From: Hepsetus odoe
Lineage: Eukaryota; Chordata; Actinopteri; Characiformes; Hepsetidae
NCBI GenBank assembly: GCA_017165825.1
Contig: CM029376.1
Location: forward strand, 18,193,334-18,257,333
DNA: 64,000 nucleotides
Direction of reading: 5' to 3'
In this document: positions 1 through 10,075 of the stretch, one piece after another
Layout of the letters: the number at the start of each line of letters is the position of its first letter
How positions within the stretch are numbered: position 1 is the first letter of the stretch
Notes under the pieces: model-generated
What the model was told of the DNA's origin: nothing
The model's input: only the letters and a program-made list of their open reading frames with translations
Databases searched by the model: none
Position numbers and translations under genes: made by a program

Positions 1-589
1 AAAGCCTTTGAGCCTCTGTATCAACAGAGTGTGCAGAAATACACCAGCACTATAAAGTATCTATTTTTTCCATCCTCTAACACACACAGACAGAAAGACA
101 CCCAACCCAAACACTCACGCACCAACACCGCATTAAGAAAACTGACAATGAAGTAAATTAACACACTTTTTGAACTGTGTTTACACAGCAAGTAATCAGT
201 CGATTTTTTGGTTCACATCTTGGAAGGAGGAAAACTGAACAAGTGTAACTGGGTGAAGTTAAGACTGCTACACATCTGGGTTAGGCCATCCTAGACATCT
301 GGGTAAGGTCATGGGCACTTAAGATACATTGCATCACAGCTTGTGTTTGGGGCTGTGTTTTCGCCGACTGGTGAGAGAGCCCATGCAGATCCCTGTGCAT
401 TGCAGAGAATGTCTACATTGTGCACATTATAATCAGAATTGGACAACAGAACAATGAATGAAAATGGCTTGGTCAGATTAATTACATTGTCTTTTCCAAC
501 ACGTGAACATTCTTAACTGGGGAAGAAATGGCTTCAAGATGCCCTATGAGAGAGAGAGAAACCAAAATAAAAAACAAAACCAAAAAAAA
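1..589. other. Non-coding DNA, presumably a pcgf1 intron
   Basis: It should be intronic or 3' flanking to pcgf1 on the minus strand. I searched the reverse strand for RAWUL-domain codons and saw none. No repeat was recognised. Confidence 0.5.
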
Positions 590-690
590 AACTGAGGTGT
601 GATGCTCTGGAAAAATGTCAGCTTTGAAACCATGGGTCCTGGCATTCATGTGGATATTACTTTAACCCTGTTGCAAGTACACTCCCTTAA
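590..690 (+). mobile_element. Tc1-like transposase fragment (family A)
   Basis: Plus-strand codons read MLWKNVSFETMGPGIHVDIT, matching the block of Tc1-like transposases around the middle of the DDE domain. The fragment is truncated on both sides. Other relics of the same family lie near 9.8, 15.9-16.6, 25.4 and 40 kb. Confidence 0.7.
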
Positions 691-789
691 GGCTGTATTT
701 ACTAAAGGCAGTGACTTTTTTTTTTTTAATATAAACACAATGATGTGTATATATACCAAACACCAAATGAATGCAGACAAAATTCATAC

Positions 790-1090
790 ATTCATTAATT
801 TTCTTAATCACTTATCTTTACCGGGGCCACAGGGGGTGCTGCAGCCTATCCCAGCGCACACAAGGCTAAAGGTGGAGAAATACCCTGGACAGGTTGCAAG
901 TCCATCAAAGCGCAAACACAAGGACAAACACCTGCAGTCACAACTAAAGGGCAATTTAGGATCTCCAGTCCACCTCACATGCATGTGGAAGAAAAATGAA
1001 CACCCAGTAAGGAACCAGACAGCCTCATCTGGGAATCAAACCCAGGACCTTTTTGCCCTGAGCTGACGATGCTGCTCACCGCGCCACCTT
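790..1090 (-). repeat. Widespread fish dispersed repeat, minus orientation
   Basis: Read on the minus strand it runs from a GTGGCGCGGTGAG head, through GGTCCTGGGTTTGATTCCCA and a TAAATTGCCC block, to a GGGATAGGCTGCAGCA block ending in an (AATGAATG)-like tail. This order is typical of a very common teleost interspersed repeat. Related pieces occur at 14.14, 14.67 and 46.76 kb. I cannot name the family with certainty. Confidence 0.65.
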
Positions 1091-1166
1091 ACTGCACATC
1101 ACAAAAACTATGATCAGCAAATGGTTTGTTGTTGCCGCTTGATTCCCACGAAGCTGCAACAACAGG

Positions 1167-1245
1167 AAAAGAGGAAGACCAAATAATTTTATACGGCCCA
1201 TATTATAGATACGGGCCATATAAAATTATTTTGTCTTCCTCTTTT
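1167..1245. repeat. 33-bp inverted repeat with 13-nt loop
   Basis: The left arm 1167-1199 and right arm 1213-1245 are reverse complements with two mismatches. The arms contain the Lys-Arg-Gly-Arg codons of the adjoining LINE fragment, so this is an inverted duplication of the LINE end, not a separate transposon. Confidence 0.85.
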
Positions 1246-1486
1246 ACTCTTTCTTGGAAGCTCTATAATCATCATCATCTCTCCTCTGGACATGTCCAAA
1301 CCAACACAACCTTGCTTCTCTAACTTTGTCTCCAAGAAGTCTAACCTGAGCTGTCCCTCTAATATACTCATTTCTAATCCTGTCCATCCTCATCACACCT
1401 GACGAAAATCTCAGCAGCTCTGACCCCTCCAGCTTTTTGTAAAAGACAGTTAAACATGAATTAGGTGAATGACTCAGCCTGTACAT
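1230..1486 (-). mobile_element. LINE (RTE-like) reverse transcriptase C-terminal fragment
   Basis: Minus-strand frames read MDRIRNEYIRGTAQVRLLGD, KVREARLCWFGHVQRRDDD and, in another frame, ELPRKSKRGR. This is the conserved end of a fish non-LTR retrotransposon ORF. It is frameshifted, truncated, and ends in a fold-back duplication of its own terminal codons. Confidence 0.7.
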
Positions 1487-1489
1487 GCC

Positions 1490-2379
1490 TTACATGACAC
1501 CATGCATGGCATATGTAAGGATCATCACTGTGCTCCACTTTGAATATCTACCCAATGTGTTTAGATGTTTTTTTTTTCTTTACACTTCAGAATTCATTTT
1601 TTTTTAACATCATCCCTTACATTACTGATGAAAATCAGCAGGCAAATTCAAAGGAAGCCATGCATATCCTGTCCATACAATTGTCATTTGTCAATTGAAA
1701 CCATGCTTAGATGCATTTCAGTTTAATAAAGGATTATTAGTACAAGTATCGGTATGTCTGTAGTGGTTTAAAAAAAATTGTTCAGCCAATCCCTGCAAAT
1801 TCCATCTGGTTTTCTTTGGCTTGTTTCACCTTTTTTGATCATTGAGTTCTGTTCCTGATCTGAATAACCTGAAAGTCTTTCAGACTTTCATTCCATCATT
1901 TTATATGAAATTAATATGAGGGTCATTCTGCACATTAACCTCATTCATCTACAATCTAAAATCAATAGGTCCCTAACATCACTCAATTACTAATTTTACA
2001 TAACAGCCCCCGGAATAAAACTGTACTAAAAATGTACCATAGACAGTCTTACAATGTACTACTACCTCACACATTGTAGTTTTATTTTAGTAGTGCCTAT
2101 ACATTACTTTAAAAAATATTCATGTTTTATACATTCATCCAACATGAAAATACAATAGAAGGGTGAACGCATGACAAGACTAAAAATGTTTCATTCTTGT
2201 GTGTGGAGTCTTGTGATCACACGTGTGTACCGTGTGCAGTACGTGTAGAGTGAATTTTTACGGCCTCGTGGGCTTGTTAAAAAATTAAACTGGATGGCTA
2301 GTATGATTATTCACAATGTAGCACATACACTTCAGTTTAAATGCAACGTACAAACATAACATAAAACCTGGACCCTTAC
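1490..2379. other. AT-rich non-coding DNA next to pcgf1 exon 5
   Basis: Presumably the pcgf1 intron after exon 5. No exon, repeat or RNA gene was recognised here. Confidence 0.5.
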
Positions 2380-2485
2380 CTTTGTCTTTCTAAACAGAGT
2401 GAAACTTGCTCATCATATCTGTAGAAATGGGCTTTTGAGTGATCAAAGCTGGTGTATGGTAATCCTGTGTTGTCTGGCAATGATT
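2380..2485 (-). CDS. pcgf1: pcgf1 coding exon 5 (last one in the window)
   Basis: Encodes SLPDNTGLPYTSFDHSKAHF then YRYDEQVSLCLERQ, ending with two bases of the next codon before the donor GTAAGG. The acceptor is TTCATAG. The next exon should start the basic linker and RAWUL domain and was not seen in positions 1-2379. Confidence 0.9.
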
Positions 2486-4465
2486 CTATGAAGAACAAAA
2501 GGGAAAATGTTATTTTTGGAGGGCATTCATATTCACACCAAAGCTTTCACATTCATTTACATGAAGCTTGCACAGGCTGAAAATGGTCATTTTACCATCC
2601 CCCGATGGCTGTATGATTCGCTCGAGGCCTCTTGACTGGTAAAATTCCCTGATTCTTTTGTCTTCACCTGAAACCCAAGAAAAGACAAAAGATCTTCAAC
2701 AATAATCAGCATTACACAAAGATGCCATTCTTGCTGTTCTTCATTCTTGCATATAATCTGATGCACTGAGGGCATACTTACTCTCTTGCAGCCCTGGTAC
2801 CAGTTTATAAACGATATCTTGCATTACTCTGTCCAGCTTAAGATTCAGTAAAGGCTGCGTTTCATGAATTTTGATGTTACACATTGGACAATATTTGCTG
2901 GTTTGGAGGTATTTCACAATGCAACTCTTGCAAACTAGAAAAAAAAGAAATGAAATAACATGACCATACTGTCATTAGGGGGCACACAGTAGAAAAATGC
3001 TGTATCTTTGCACAGCTCTTTTTTGGCTGTCACTCAATAGTTGGTGTAGTGAGTGCAGAAGACTTACAGGTGTGAAGACACTCCGTTATGGTTGTTGCAT
3101 CTATAAAGTATCCCGCACACAGATAGCACACTATGTGTTCATTCAAATCCTTAATTTTTATCTTCACTTCTTCCTGCAAATAACAACGAAAAATTAAATA
3201 CAATTCCTTGAGTGGGACATGATGAACAATGCGTCTTCTCTGTTTAACCAATCCAAACACACTGGGAATAAACGAACACACACACACACCAGGAACAGTG
3301 GGCTGCAAAGCCTGCACTCTGTGAGCGGTGATGGGGACGGTATCTCAGGGCAACCTACTAGTCCTAGACCCGATTCCATGACTTTTGGACCATGAGGCCA
3401 AGTCTCTAACCAGCAGGCCAAGGCTATAAAGAAATCTTGTGTGGTTTGTTTGTTGTTTTTTTTTTTTGTTTTGTTGGGGGGGGGGGTGGTCATATGGTAG
3501 GAATTCTCAGCACTCTCAAGCGTCTATTAGCTACTAATATATATATATATATATAAAAAGCATGGTTATCAGCAACAGGGCAGTAAATTAAACCCATGTG
3601 GTCCACAGTGTGAAAGAAATGCACGTGGATCACGCCCCCTCAGGTCAGTACTGATGAAGGACCTCGCTGTCACGTACAATTTCTGCATCCAGAATAAGAA
3701 CCCGAGTGTGACAAGCCTCCTTTACCGATATACAGCAGTGGTTTTAGGTCCGGTTCCCGTTTCGAGTCGCCCTGCCTCGTTGTGTTATTGTGTCTCATGG
3801 CTCTCTCCTGACCCTCACACGAGCTCCGGCTCCAGTCCGCCCAAACTTTCGGACTGTTCGCCGCGAGGACTGAGCTAATCCTGCCGGGGGGGGCACAGTG
3901 ACACCAACACGTCTCATTAATTCGCGCTTGGGTTAAAATACTCCGGAAAACTCCGCGTTTCTCCGTCCGGGGGTGGTTCTAAGTGGAAACACGCGGAGGA
4001 GGCGGTGGCTGCGCGGACCGAATGCACTTGTTCTCTCGTCATGCTAACCGGCTAGCTGAGCTACCGCGAGGCTTCACAGCAAACGGGAAGCGTCGTGGGT
4101 GAACGGCTTATTTCCACGCCGCCGAATAAATGTACAGACGTGAAACGTGTACAATAAGCCGGTCGCTCCACGAAAATGCCCCCAAGACCCGATGAAAGAG
4201 CCGTGAAAAGGTGAACAACAGCCCGCTCGGTTCTCCTCAACTCACGCCTGCGCAAACCGACTGCAGGCTCGCGCGCTCCATCGCGTCCCCACCGTCCGGG
4301 CGCGCGCCGAGAGCCGCGTTTATAGCGCGCCGCCGAAATGCGGCCGAGAGCGCGATCCAGCCGCTCTCCTTCACCCACCTCGTTTCTTAAAGGGTCGAGT
4401 TTATACACGTTCTGTAGTTGATTTCTTAGCCGCATAGCTATCGCCATTGGACCTTGCTCCGCCAT
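2380..4465 (-). CDS. pcgf1: pcgf1, Polycomb group RING finger 1 (5' five exons, 3' part outside window)
   Basis: Five exons on the minus strand join in frame (4379-4465, 3068-3173, 2782-2934, 2596-2667, 2380-2485) with GT/AG borders and intron phases 0, 1, 1, 1, 2. They give about 174 residues. The N-terminus contains MAIAMRLRNQLQNVYKLDPL, typical of PCGF1. A C3HC4 RING finger follows: Cys45, Cys48, Cys61, His63, Cys66, Cys69, Cys80 and Cys83. Then come KLDRVMQDIVYKLVPGLQ and FDHSKAHFYRYDEQ. PCGF1 pairs with RING1/RNF2 in variant PRC1.1 (with BCOR and KDM2B), which monoubiquitinates H2A at CpG islands in the nucleus. The family is about 260 residues long. The missing third is the RAWUL domain that binds BCOR, and I could not find it between 1 and 2379, so it presumably lies left of the window. 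Later introns are compact (110-133 bp); intron 1 is 1.2 kb and contains a SINE. Identification is very secure. Confidence 0.95.
2596..2667 (-). CDS. pcgf1: pcgf1 coding exon 4
   Basis: 72 bp encoding SEDKRIREFYQSRGLERII and QPSGD, matching the linker after the RING in PCGF1. The acceptor is TTTCAG. The donor GTAAAA is weak but keeps the frame (phase 1). Confidence 0.9.
2782..2934 (-). CDS. pcgf1: pcgf1 coding exon 3 (second half of RING finger)
   Basis: Begins after the acceptor TTTTTCTAG. It completes the split Phe codon, then encodes CKSCIVKYLQTSKYCPMCN and the KLDRVMQDIVYKLVPGLQE stretch. The donor is GTAAGTA, phase 1. It supplies the last four zinc ligands. Confidence 0.95.
2976..2990 (+). 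promoter_or_regulatory. Weak CTCF-like core in pcgf1 intron 2
   Basis: CATTAGGGGGCAC contains the AGGGGGC core, but only about 11 of 14 positions fit CCASYAGRKGGCRS. Weak support. Confidence 0.15.
3068..3173 (-). CDS. pcgf1: pcgf1 coding exon 2 (first half of RING finger)
   Basis: Encodes EEVKIKIKDLNEHIVCYLC through TECLHT. It is preceded by TTATTTGCAG and followed by the donor GTAAGTC, and ends with one base of the next codon (phase 1). It carries the first zinc ligand pair (CYLC) and the CLH of the RING. Confidence 0.95.
3194..3432 (-). mobile_element. tRNA-derived SINE in pcgf1 intron 1
   Basis: On the minus strand it starts CCTTGGCCTGCTGGTTAGAG (box A-like), continues GTAGGTTGCCCTGAGATACC and GTCCCCATCACCGCTC, and ends near GGTTAAACAGAGAAGACGC. 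This is the same order as the full-length copy at 40543-40770, but diverged. Its 3' end lies about 20-30 bp from the exon 2 acceptor and has the same orientation as the gene. Confidence 0.7.
3475..3556. repeat. Poly-G run and (TA)n tract
   Basis: A G run at 3475-3486 and an AT dinucleotide tract at 3537-3556, inside pcgf1 intron 1. Confidence 0.9.
4379..4465 (-). CDS. pcgf1: pcgf1 coding exon 1
   Basis: Twenty-nine codons starting MAEQGPMAIAMRL and ending LDPLRNE, then the donor GTGGGT. The ATG at 4465-4463 has A at -3 and G at +4. The frame stays open upstream to another ATG at 4567. I chose 4465 because PCGF1 proteins begin close to the MAIAMRLRNQ block and because ETS and YY1 promoter motifs lie in that upstream stretch. 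Confidence 0.93.
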
Positions 4466-4468
4466 CTT
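4459..4468 (-). promoter_or_regulatory. YY1-type motif overlapping the pcgf1 start codon
   Basis: AAGATGGCGG on the minus strand matches the YY1 core, with its ATG being the pcgf1 initiator. This arrangement is known from genes with very short 5' untranslated regions. Confidence 0.5.
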
Positions 4469-4482
4469 TGGGAATTCTGCAT

Positions 4483-4490
4483 ACTTCCGG
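4483..4490 (-). promoter_or_regulatory. ETS-type motif in pcgf1 promoter
   Basis: Reads CCGGAAGT on the minus strand, the consensus of ETS factors such as GABPA. It lies 18 bp upstream of the pcgf1 start codon, a common place for it in CpG-island promoters. Confidence 0.55.
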
Positions 4491-5579
4491 GTAACGGTAG
4501 TGGGCATGTTCGGGTGGAGGAGAGGAGACTGAGCGGACCGGCGCTCTTCACCTCCACACACCTTCACCTCCTCTTTACACGGCGCTCAGCGCTGCTCACG
4601 GAAATAAAAACACCGGGGAGGCTCAGGATCGCGTGTGCGGAACCGGCCCGCTGGGCTGATCTTCTGATTTCATTAATAAAGTGAAACAGCCGCGACACAC
4701 CTGGAGAGCGGGGCGGCTCGATCCGGACAGAAATCAGCATCACGATTATTTCAGTCAGTGTTCACGCCACGGATCTTTACCGTCCGGTGACTTAGGAAAT
4801 GTCATGCATTTACCGAACTTTTTTTTTAAAACTCAAATGTTTGAACAACTTTTGCGTCATTTCGTTTTCTTTAAACTTTAAATGGAAACATTATAAAAGG
4901 AAAGCATTTTTTTTTTTACATTTAAAAGACAGAAAACTCTATTGGCTATTGGAAACACCTTAAAAATCTGAAATCCGCCTGGTTTCAGTGATGAGTTCAA
5001 TCAGCCCACAGTGTTTCCTTCTTTTCTGAAGACTTGCTGCTTAGATGCTCAGATATTTCTTTGCCAGATTGGTGATGCTTCCACCACTCAAAATGGGTCC
5101 TTCAGAAAAACACTTAATAGTTCTAGGCCGAGTTTTAAAATTTTTATAATCACTGGAGGTCAAATTCCTTCAGGAAACCTGGAGAATGATTCCTCAGCGA
5201 TAGATTTAAAGCTACAATAACAGCTGTCTCTGGATGAGAACCATGAGAAATAAGGTGTGGATTAAGACTTTTGCACTGTGCTATAATTCTCAGAGTTACT
5301 TTAGTAGTGTTTTGAGCATATTTTTTCTTCTACTCAAGTTGTTTTATGGAAAGCTATTTGTACCTTTACTTCTATTCAGTTACTGGCTAAGGCCACTCTC
5401 CACCTATAAACATTTAATACAAAGTGTTGTTTCTCTTGCGATATTCAAAGTTAGAATATTCTTGGGGTCAATTAAGTGTGTCTGAGCAAGGAAATGGACA
5501 AATCCTGCTGGGTTGTGATCCCTCAAAAAGAGGCACCTCTGCTTTAGGATGTATCCTGAAGTGTAGTTCTTCTTCTTAG

Positions 5580-5593
5580 CCACTAGATGGCGA
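5580..5593 (+). promoter_or_regulatory. CTCF-like motif
   Basis: CCACTAGATGGCGA fits 13 of 14 positions of CCASYAGRKGGCRS. It lies about 1.1 kb upstream of the pcgf1 start, where a boundary between promoter and gene-free interval would make sense. Binding is inference. Confidence 0.4.
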
Positions 5594-6079
5594 CATGCGC
5601 CTTTGATAGAGGGTTCTTGTAATGGTAACTCCTAATGATTGTCGTCATTAGTGTAAATTTCAGGATGATGTCTACCTTCCTCATGATAAAGTCCACACCA
5701 GAGACCAGTGTTTAGCTCACTTTCATGTCATTTCAGTGTGAGAGCTGCAACTGCTATTTTTGACCTCAATGGAATTTGCTTGGAAAAAATATCATAAATC
5801 ACTACTTTTGTAACATAACCTCTTTTCTCCACAAAGGTCATTTTAAAGAAAGAAAAATGTACTTATATGTTAACCTAATAAGATTATTTCTTTAAGAAGT
5901 AATTAGGTCCCTAGATCCCCAGAGGGATCTCTGTCCATTTGGCATGACATTAACACATATTGTAGAAGGTGGCTGTTTTCAAAAGGTGTGGTAAAATGAA
6001 TGCGTTTTAATCTGACAGTATTCAAATGCTCTTTGGAAAAGTTTGCAAAGGATCTCCATTGCTGTGAGCATGTAACATA

Positions 6080-6260
6080 GTCTTAACGCGGAGCTGCCAG
6101 AAAAAGCACACCTGACCGACAGGATTTTGAATTTAGGCAGCATCGCAAGCCCTGCAGCCGGGATGAACAGCAGAACTGACTAATGCAAATCAAAGTGATG
6201 GGAGGGGGGACATATTTAGTTTGCAGCTTTAAATGGTTCACATGACTTCACAGTGCATAT
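6080..6260. promoter_or_regulatory. Candidate cis-regulatory block with POU octamer
   Basis: A perfect octamer ATGCAAAT (6183-6190) overlaps ATCAAAG (6189-6195), a TCF/LEF or SOX-type word. The surrounding 180 bp is repeat-free and richer in GC than its neighbours. Function is unproven. Confidence 0.25.
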
Positions 6261-6999
6261 CGACAATGAGGCCTTCTTTTCTTCACAGTTTCTTGGACCG
6301 ATATCTAATCTGTTTTGATTTCTCTCTCCTTGAACTGAAATAATGCAATTCTCTGATCACACTGTCTGGCAGCCAAAGGCTATCAAAGCTTAGCAGAGAC
6401 AAGGTAAACTAATATCTAATAAAAGGAAAGTTGTGCAGTAAGACATGACAGAGAGAGAGGGAGAGAGGGAGAAAGAGAAGGATATTGGAAATGAAAACAT
6501 GTCAATGAAACCACAAGGCAAAACAGTGTGTTTCTTGTTGAGATTCATTCATGTGAAGGGGGAAACCGAACATGTTTAACCAACAATAGCAGATGAAGAC
6601 ACTGTTCACTTTGAATCAAAGCTAGATCTTGACAAGTGGAAACAATCTAACTCATTGATTCAGTGAAAAAAAAGGCATTCATTGGAAACATTTAATAGAA
6701 AGTGTTTGGAGTTCCCCCTGAGGAAGAAGAACACATGTAGTTCTGGCTGGTTTGAGAAACTGCAAGCCTGACGTGTGACGTTTGTAACTGAAGTGAACTG
6801 AATTGAGTTTAACGCAATATTGTATACATTATATACGGGATTTCCTTCGATCCTAGCAGAATGGGAAAGTAAAGAAGAAAGACTGCCATGCTGCTTCAAG
6901 CGCCTCTGGCCTGGACCTGCTCACCCTGACCTCCAAAAACAACCAAACAAACATTCAGAACAGGGTTGGAAGATGGGGGAAGGGGTGCTCTTTCACAGA

Positions 7000-7210
7000 G
7001 ACATGCCAAGGGGAGGCCCTCCATTCTGGGCACACAGACTTTTGCCTCCCCCTGTCCCGGAGCAATCAGAGCATGCAAAGACAGACACCGCACTTTTTGT
7101 TTTCACCCCCTCTGGCAATTAGCTGCCAAGTGGCAAGCTAATGAAGAGAGCCCCCTCTGAGCCCTGTGCCCCATCCAGGGCTGTGCCTGCCGAGTGGGAC
7201 GGAGAGAGCA
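7000..7210. promoter_or_regulatory. Candidate cis-regulatory block, GC-richer
   Basis: A repeat-free block with homeodomain-type words GGCAATTAGC and AGCTAATG flanking GCCAAGTGGC. I infer a possible enhancer from composition and motif clustering only. Confidence 0.2.
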
Positions 7211-8449
7211 GAGTTAGGACAAGAGTCTTACAGGAAGAGAACTTGTTTATAACGGGAACTGTACTTTTTTTGTTGTTGTTATTATTCCTAAATAAGAAGC
7301 TTTAAAAAGGAATGAAAGAAACATGCAATCTGCTACTAATTTGTGCACATGTTCTGCAATTCTGAGCTCTGACTGTCTACTTTAATTAATTAATCAACGC
7401 ATCATACAGATAAGGATATAATTTTAGCAGGCTGGAGATTTTAAACCATTTTTCCATAATCAGTGGTATTGTCATTAATATACAGGCCAGTAGAAGACCC
7501 TGTAGTAGATATTTAATAACTATTATAGTTATAGACTCATTATTGTAGTAGATAATTAATACATTTTTGTGGTAAAATAATGTATATATTAATTCAGTCG
7601 TTGTTGTTTAGGTGTTATTTTGTTCAATTGTTCCTGCAAACGTTTTTGGCCATCACTGTCACATTTTCCGTTTCAGAATTCTCTAGTGGGGGGGAAGAAC
7701 GCAGCCCACGCAATCTATTACCTGTATTCTCTTCTTCTATGGGCCTGCTTTTGTTATGTGTGTTAATGTGGCTTTTGCACTTTTGTCTTCTCTTCAGAAA
7801 ATATGTCTTAAATGCAGCTTTTGAAAGATGCCCCACACAAAAACAGACCCTAGCTGTCAGACTTGTTGCTGATAATAAGATGGATAGTACTTTTTCATTT
7901 TTAGTCAGGAGACTACAGCGTCTATTTCTCCCCAAAGAGATCTGATAAACTCATTTATCTGACCACAGTATATGTGTCCATTGTGTATTAGCGCCGGTTA
8001 ACAAATGATTATTTTTCGCAGAGTAGTTTTAAATGGCATTTGTGAATGTAACTCTGTCTCTGTAGTGTTTGACAACCATGTACCAAATGAATTCTTTGGC
8101 AATGTGGTTCTAGATCACAGCTTTGCATTGCGCCCTAGACCTTTACACACAGACATTCCTTGTATATTTAATGATATTATGTAGTGTAGAGAAAGAAATA
8201 TAAAAATCCCTTCTGAGCTTCCTCTGAGAAACATTGTTTTTAAAGATTTGAATAATATTCTCATGCTTTGTCAAAAAACTGAAACTGCTCTGTCCATCCT
8301 TGCTTCACAAAAGCTTTCCTGGATATTGCTTTTAAACTACATCATAATTACAATCCCTTGTTGATATCGCCTATTTGAAATCAAATAATTATTTTAAATA
8401 ATTGCTCTCATTACTGGCCCTAAATTGACCCATTCCGAACTTAAAATGT

Positions 8450-9175
8450 GATAAATGCCTGAAACCTACTCCACCAAGAAAGTCCAGCAGTGTCTCTGCT
8501 TCCTATGCAGACTGAGGAGGGCCCATCTCCCACCACCCATCCTCACCATCTTCTACAGGGAAACCATAGAGAGCATGCTGAGCAGCTGCATTACTACCAG
8601 GTATGGGAACTGCAACATCTCAGACCGCAAGTCCCTGCAACGGATAGTGAGAAGAGCTTAGAAAATCATCTGTGTCTCTCTGCCTTCTGCACAGGACATC
8701 TTCACGACTCGCTGCATCTGCAATGCAACCAGCATTGTGGATGATCCCTCCCACCCATCCCACACTCTTTTCTCCTTCCTGCCATCCGGGAAAAGGTTCC
8801 GCAGCATACGGGCCTCCGCTACCAGGATGGGAAACATTTTCTCCCCCCCTGGCCATCAGACACACCACTTATTATTTATTTTTGCACTCCGCACTTCAGT
8901 CACAACACTGCTGCTCCGTTATACTGTCCAGCAACTTCTGCTGCTTTGTTTCATAACACTGCGGCGCTCTGACGGATGAATGTCCTGTCTTTTGTACTGT
9001 CTGTTGTTGTCTGCACATGTCTGTACTTGCCTTGTCTTGTGTTTTATGTCGTGTCTGATATCGCCTTATGTGTAGCACCAGGGTCCTGGAGGAACGTTAG
9101 TTGGTTTCACTATGCACTGTGTATATGGTTCAAACAATGATAAAAGCCTACTTGACTACTTGACTTGAAATGTGG
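8450..9175 (+). mobile_element. LINE (L2/Rex1/CR1-like) 3' end with broken reverse transcriptase frame
   Basis: In one plus frame the sequence reads TKKVQQCLCFLCRLRRAHLP, ILTIFYRETIESMLSSCITT and YGNCNISDRKSLQRIVRRA. A stop (TAG at about 8659) follows where a Glu codon is usual. The frame then continues KIICVSLPSAQDIFTTRC, DDPSHPSHTLFSFLPSGKRF and RSIRASATRMGNIFSP. These are the C-terminal blocks of a fish LINE ORF2. A 3' untranslated region follows and ends in short TTGACTACTTGACTTGA repeats near 9170. The element is 5' truncated and dead. Confidence 0.8.
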
Positions 9176-9179
9176 AAAT

Positions 9180-9814
9180 GCATATGTGAAAAAACAAATA
9201 CATGAACTATCTTGGGTTCACACTGTCTGCAAGTAAATAAAAGTCGATGTAAATGTAAGAATAATTTTCCACACCGTTTTCTTGGGGGTTGGGGTCATAG
9301 GATTCTGCGTACAGAGGCCTTTGGAGCCTATCAGCTCCAATAACCCACAATGTTAATAGGCACAAAAGCTGTTGTGAATGGTACGTGTTGAGATGAGCAC
9401 AGTGTTTACTCTGCTGTGACCTGGATAAATGAGTACATGTGCAGGGAGGCCCGCAGAACAGAATGTTCTTGATGGTACCCAGTTAAAATAACATGGAGGA
9501 TCGTCTGTGGATATCCTGCTTTTTTATTGAATGTTGACAGCAGTCTTTAATTGATACTACCCTCAATGGATTCAATTCATTTTTGTACGAAGGAAGGCAG
9601 AGCTACGACCATAAGTCATAACATTAAAACCTCTGACATGTGAATGAAAAATGAATAGCGTTATCTTGTTACAATGGATGGCACCTGTCATATCCTGAGG
9701 GATATATTTTTATATCAGATGAACAGTCAGTTCTTGAAATTCTTGATGATGCGTTGCAAGCAGGGAAACAAGCAAAACACAAAAGACAGACAATGAAACC
9801 AGCATGTACTATGT
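9180..9814. other. Non-coding DNA without recognised elements
   Basis: No gene, repeat family or motif cluster was recognised. Confidence 0.5.
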
Positions 9815-10075
9815 GAAGGACCCAACCTGGGGGAAGCATGGTGATCTTTTGGGCAATGTTCTGCTGGGAAACCTTGAGCTCTGGTCTTCATGTAGATGTT
9901 ACACTGATATGTAACACCTCCCCAAAGTGCATTCCTTCATGGCAACAGTATTCCCCAATAGCAGTGGCCTCTACTTTCAACAGGTGACACACCCAGCCAC
10001 ACAGCAAAGACATAGTTCAGTAATGGTTTCAGGAACATGGCAGAGTCCAAGGTGTTGACTTGGCCACCAACCAGA
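9815..10075 (+). mobile_element. Tc1-like transposase relic (family A)
   Basis: Plus-strand codons read GGSMVIFWAMFCWETLSSGL then HVDVTLICNTSPKCIPSWQQ, and after frame damage an EWF-like and EHG block. These correspond to the middle and third catalytic region of Tc1-like DDE transposases. Stops and shifts make it a pseudogene, and no terminal repeats were found. Confidence 0.75.

Larger units (their letters stand above)
3730..4790. promoter_or_regulatory. pcgf1: CpG island and promoter of pcgf1
   Basis: This stretch is strongly GC-rich and dense in CpG (many CGC, GCG and CCGG words) against an AT-rich background. It covers pcgf1 exon 1 and most of the adjoining intron 1, as expected for a TATA-less housekeeping promoter. 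No gene is supportable on the plus side, so a divergent transcript is possible but not shown. CpG-island position also fits the biology of PRC1.1, which is recruited to unmethylated CpG through KDM2B. Confidence 0.8.
4791..8450. other. Gene-free DNA upstream of pcgf1
   Basis: No coding frame resembles a known protein. The stretch contains a CTCF-like site (5580), an octamer/TCF-bearing block (6.08-6.26 kb) and a GC-richer block at 7.0-7.2 kb. The rest is ordinary AT-rich sequence. Confidence 0.5.

Noticed and set aside
2216..2260. Possible RAWUL exon of pcgf1 (TACGTGTAG-like words)
   Set aside because: Translation in all minus frames does not give the expected KYVRCSV-type sequence.
4061..4567. 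168-codon minus frame as a longer pcgf1 first exon
   Set aside because: Codons after LRNE run into intron 1 past a good GTGGGT donor, and exon 2 continues the family sequence exactly from there. The open frame is due to high GC in the CpG island.
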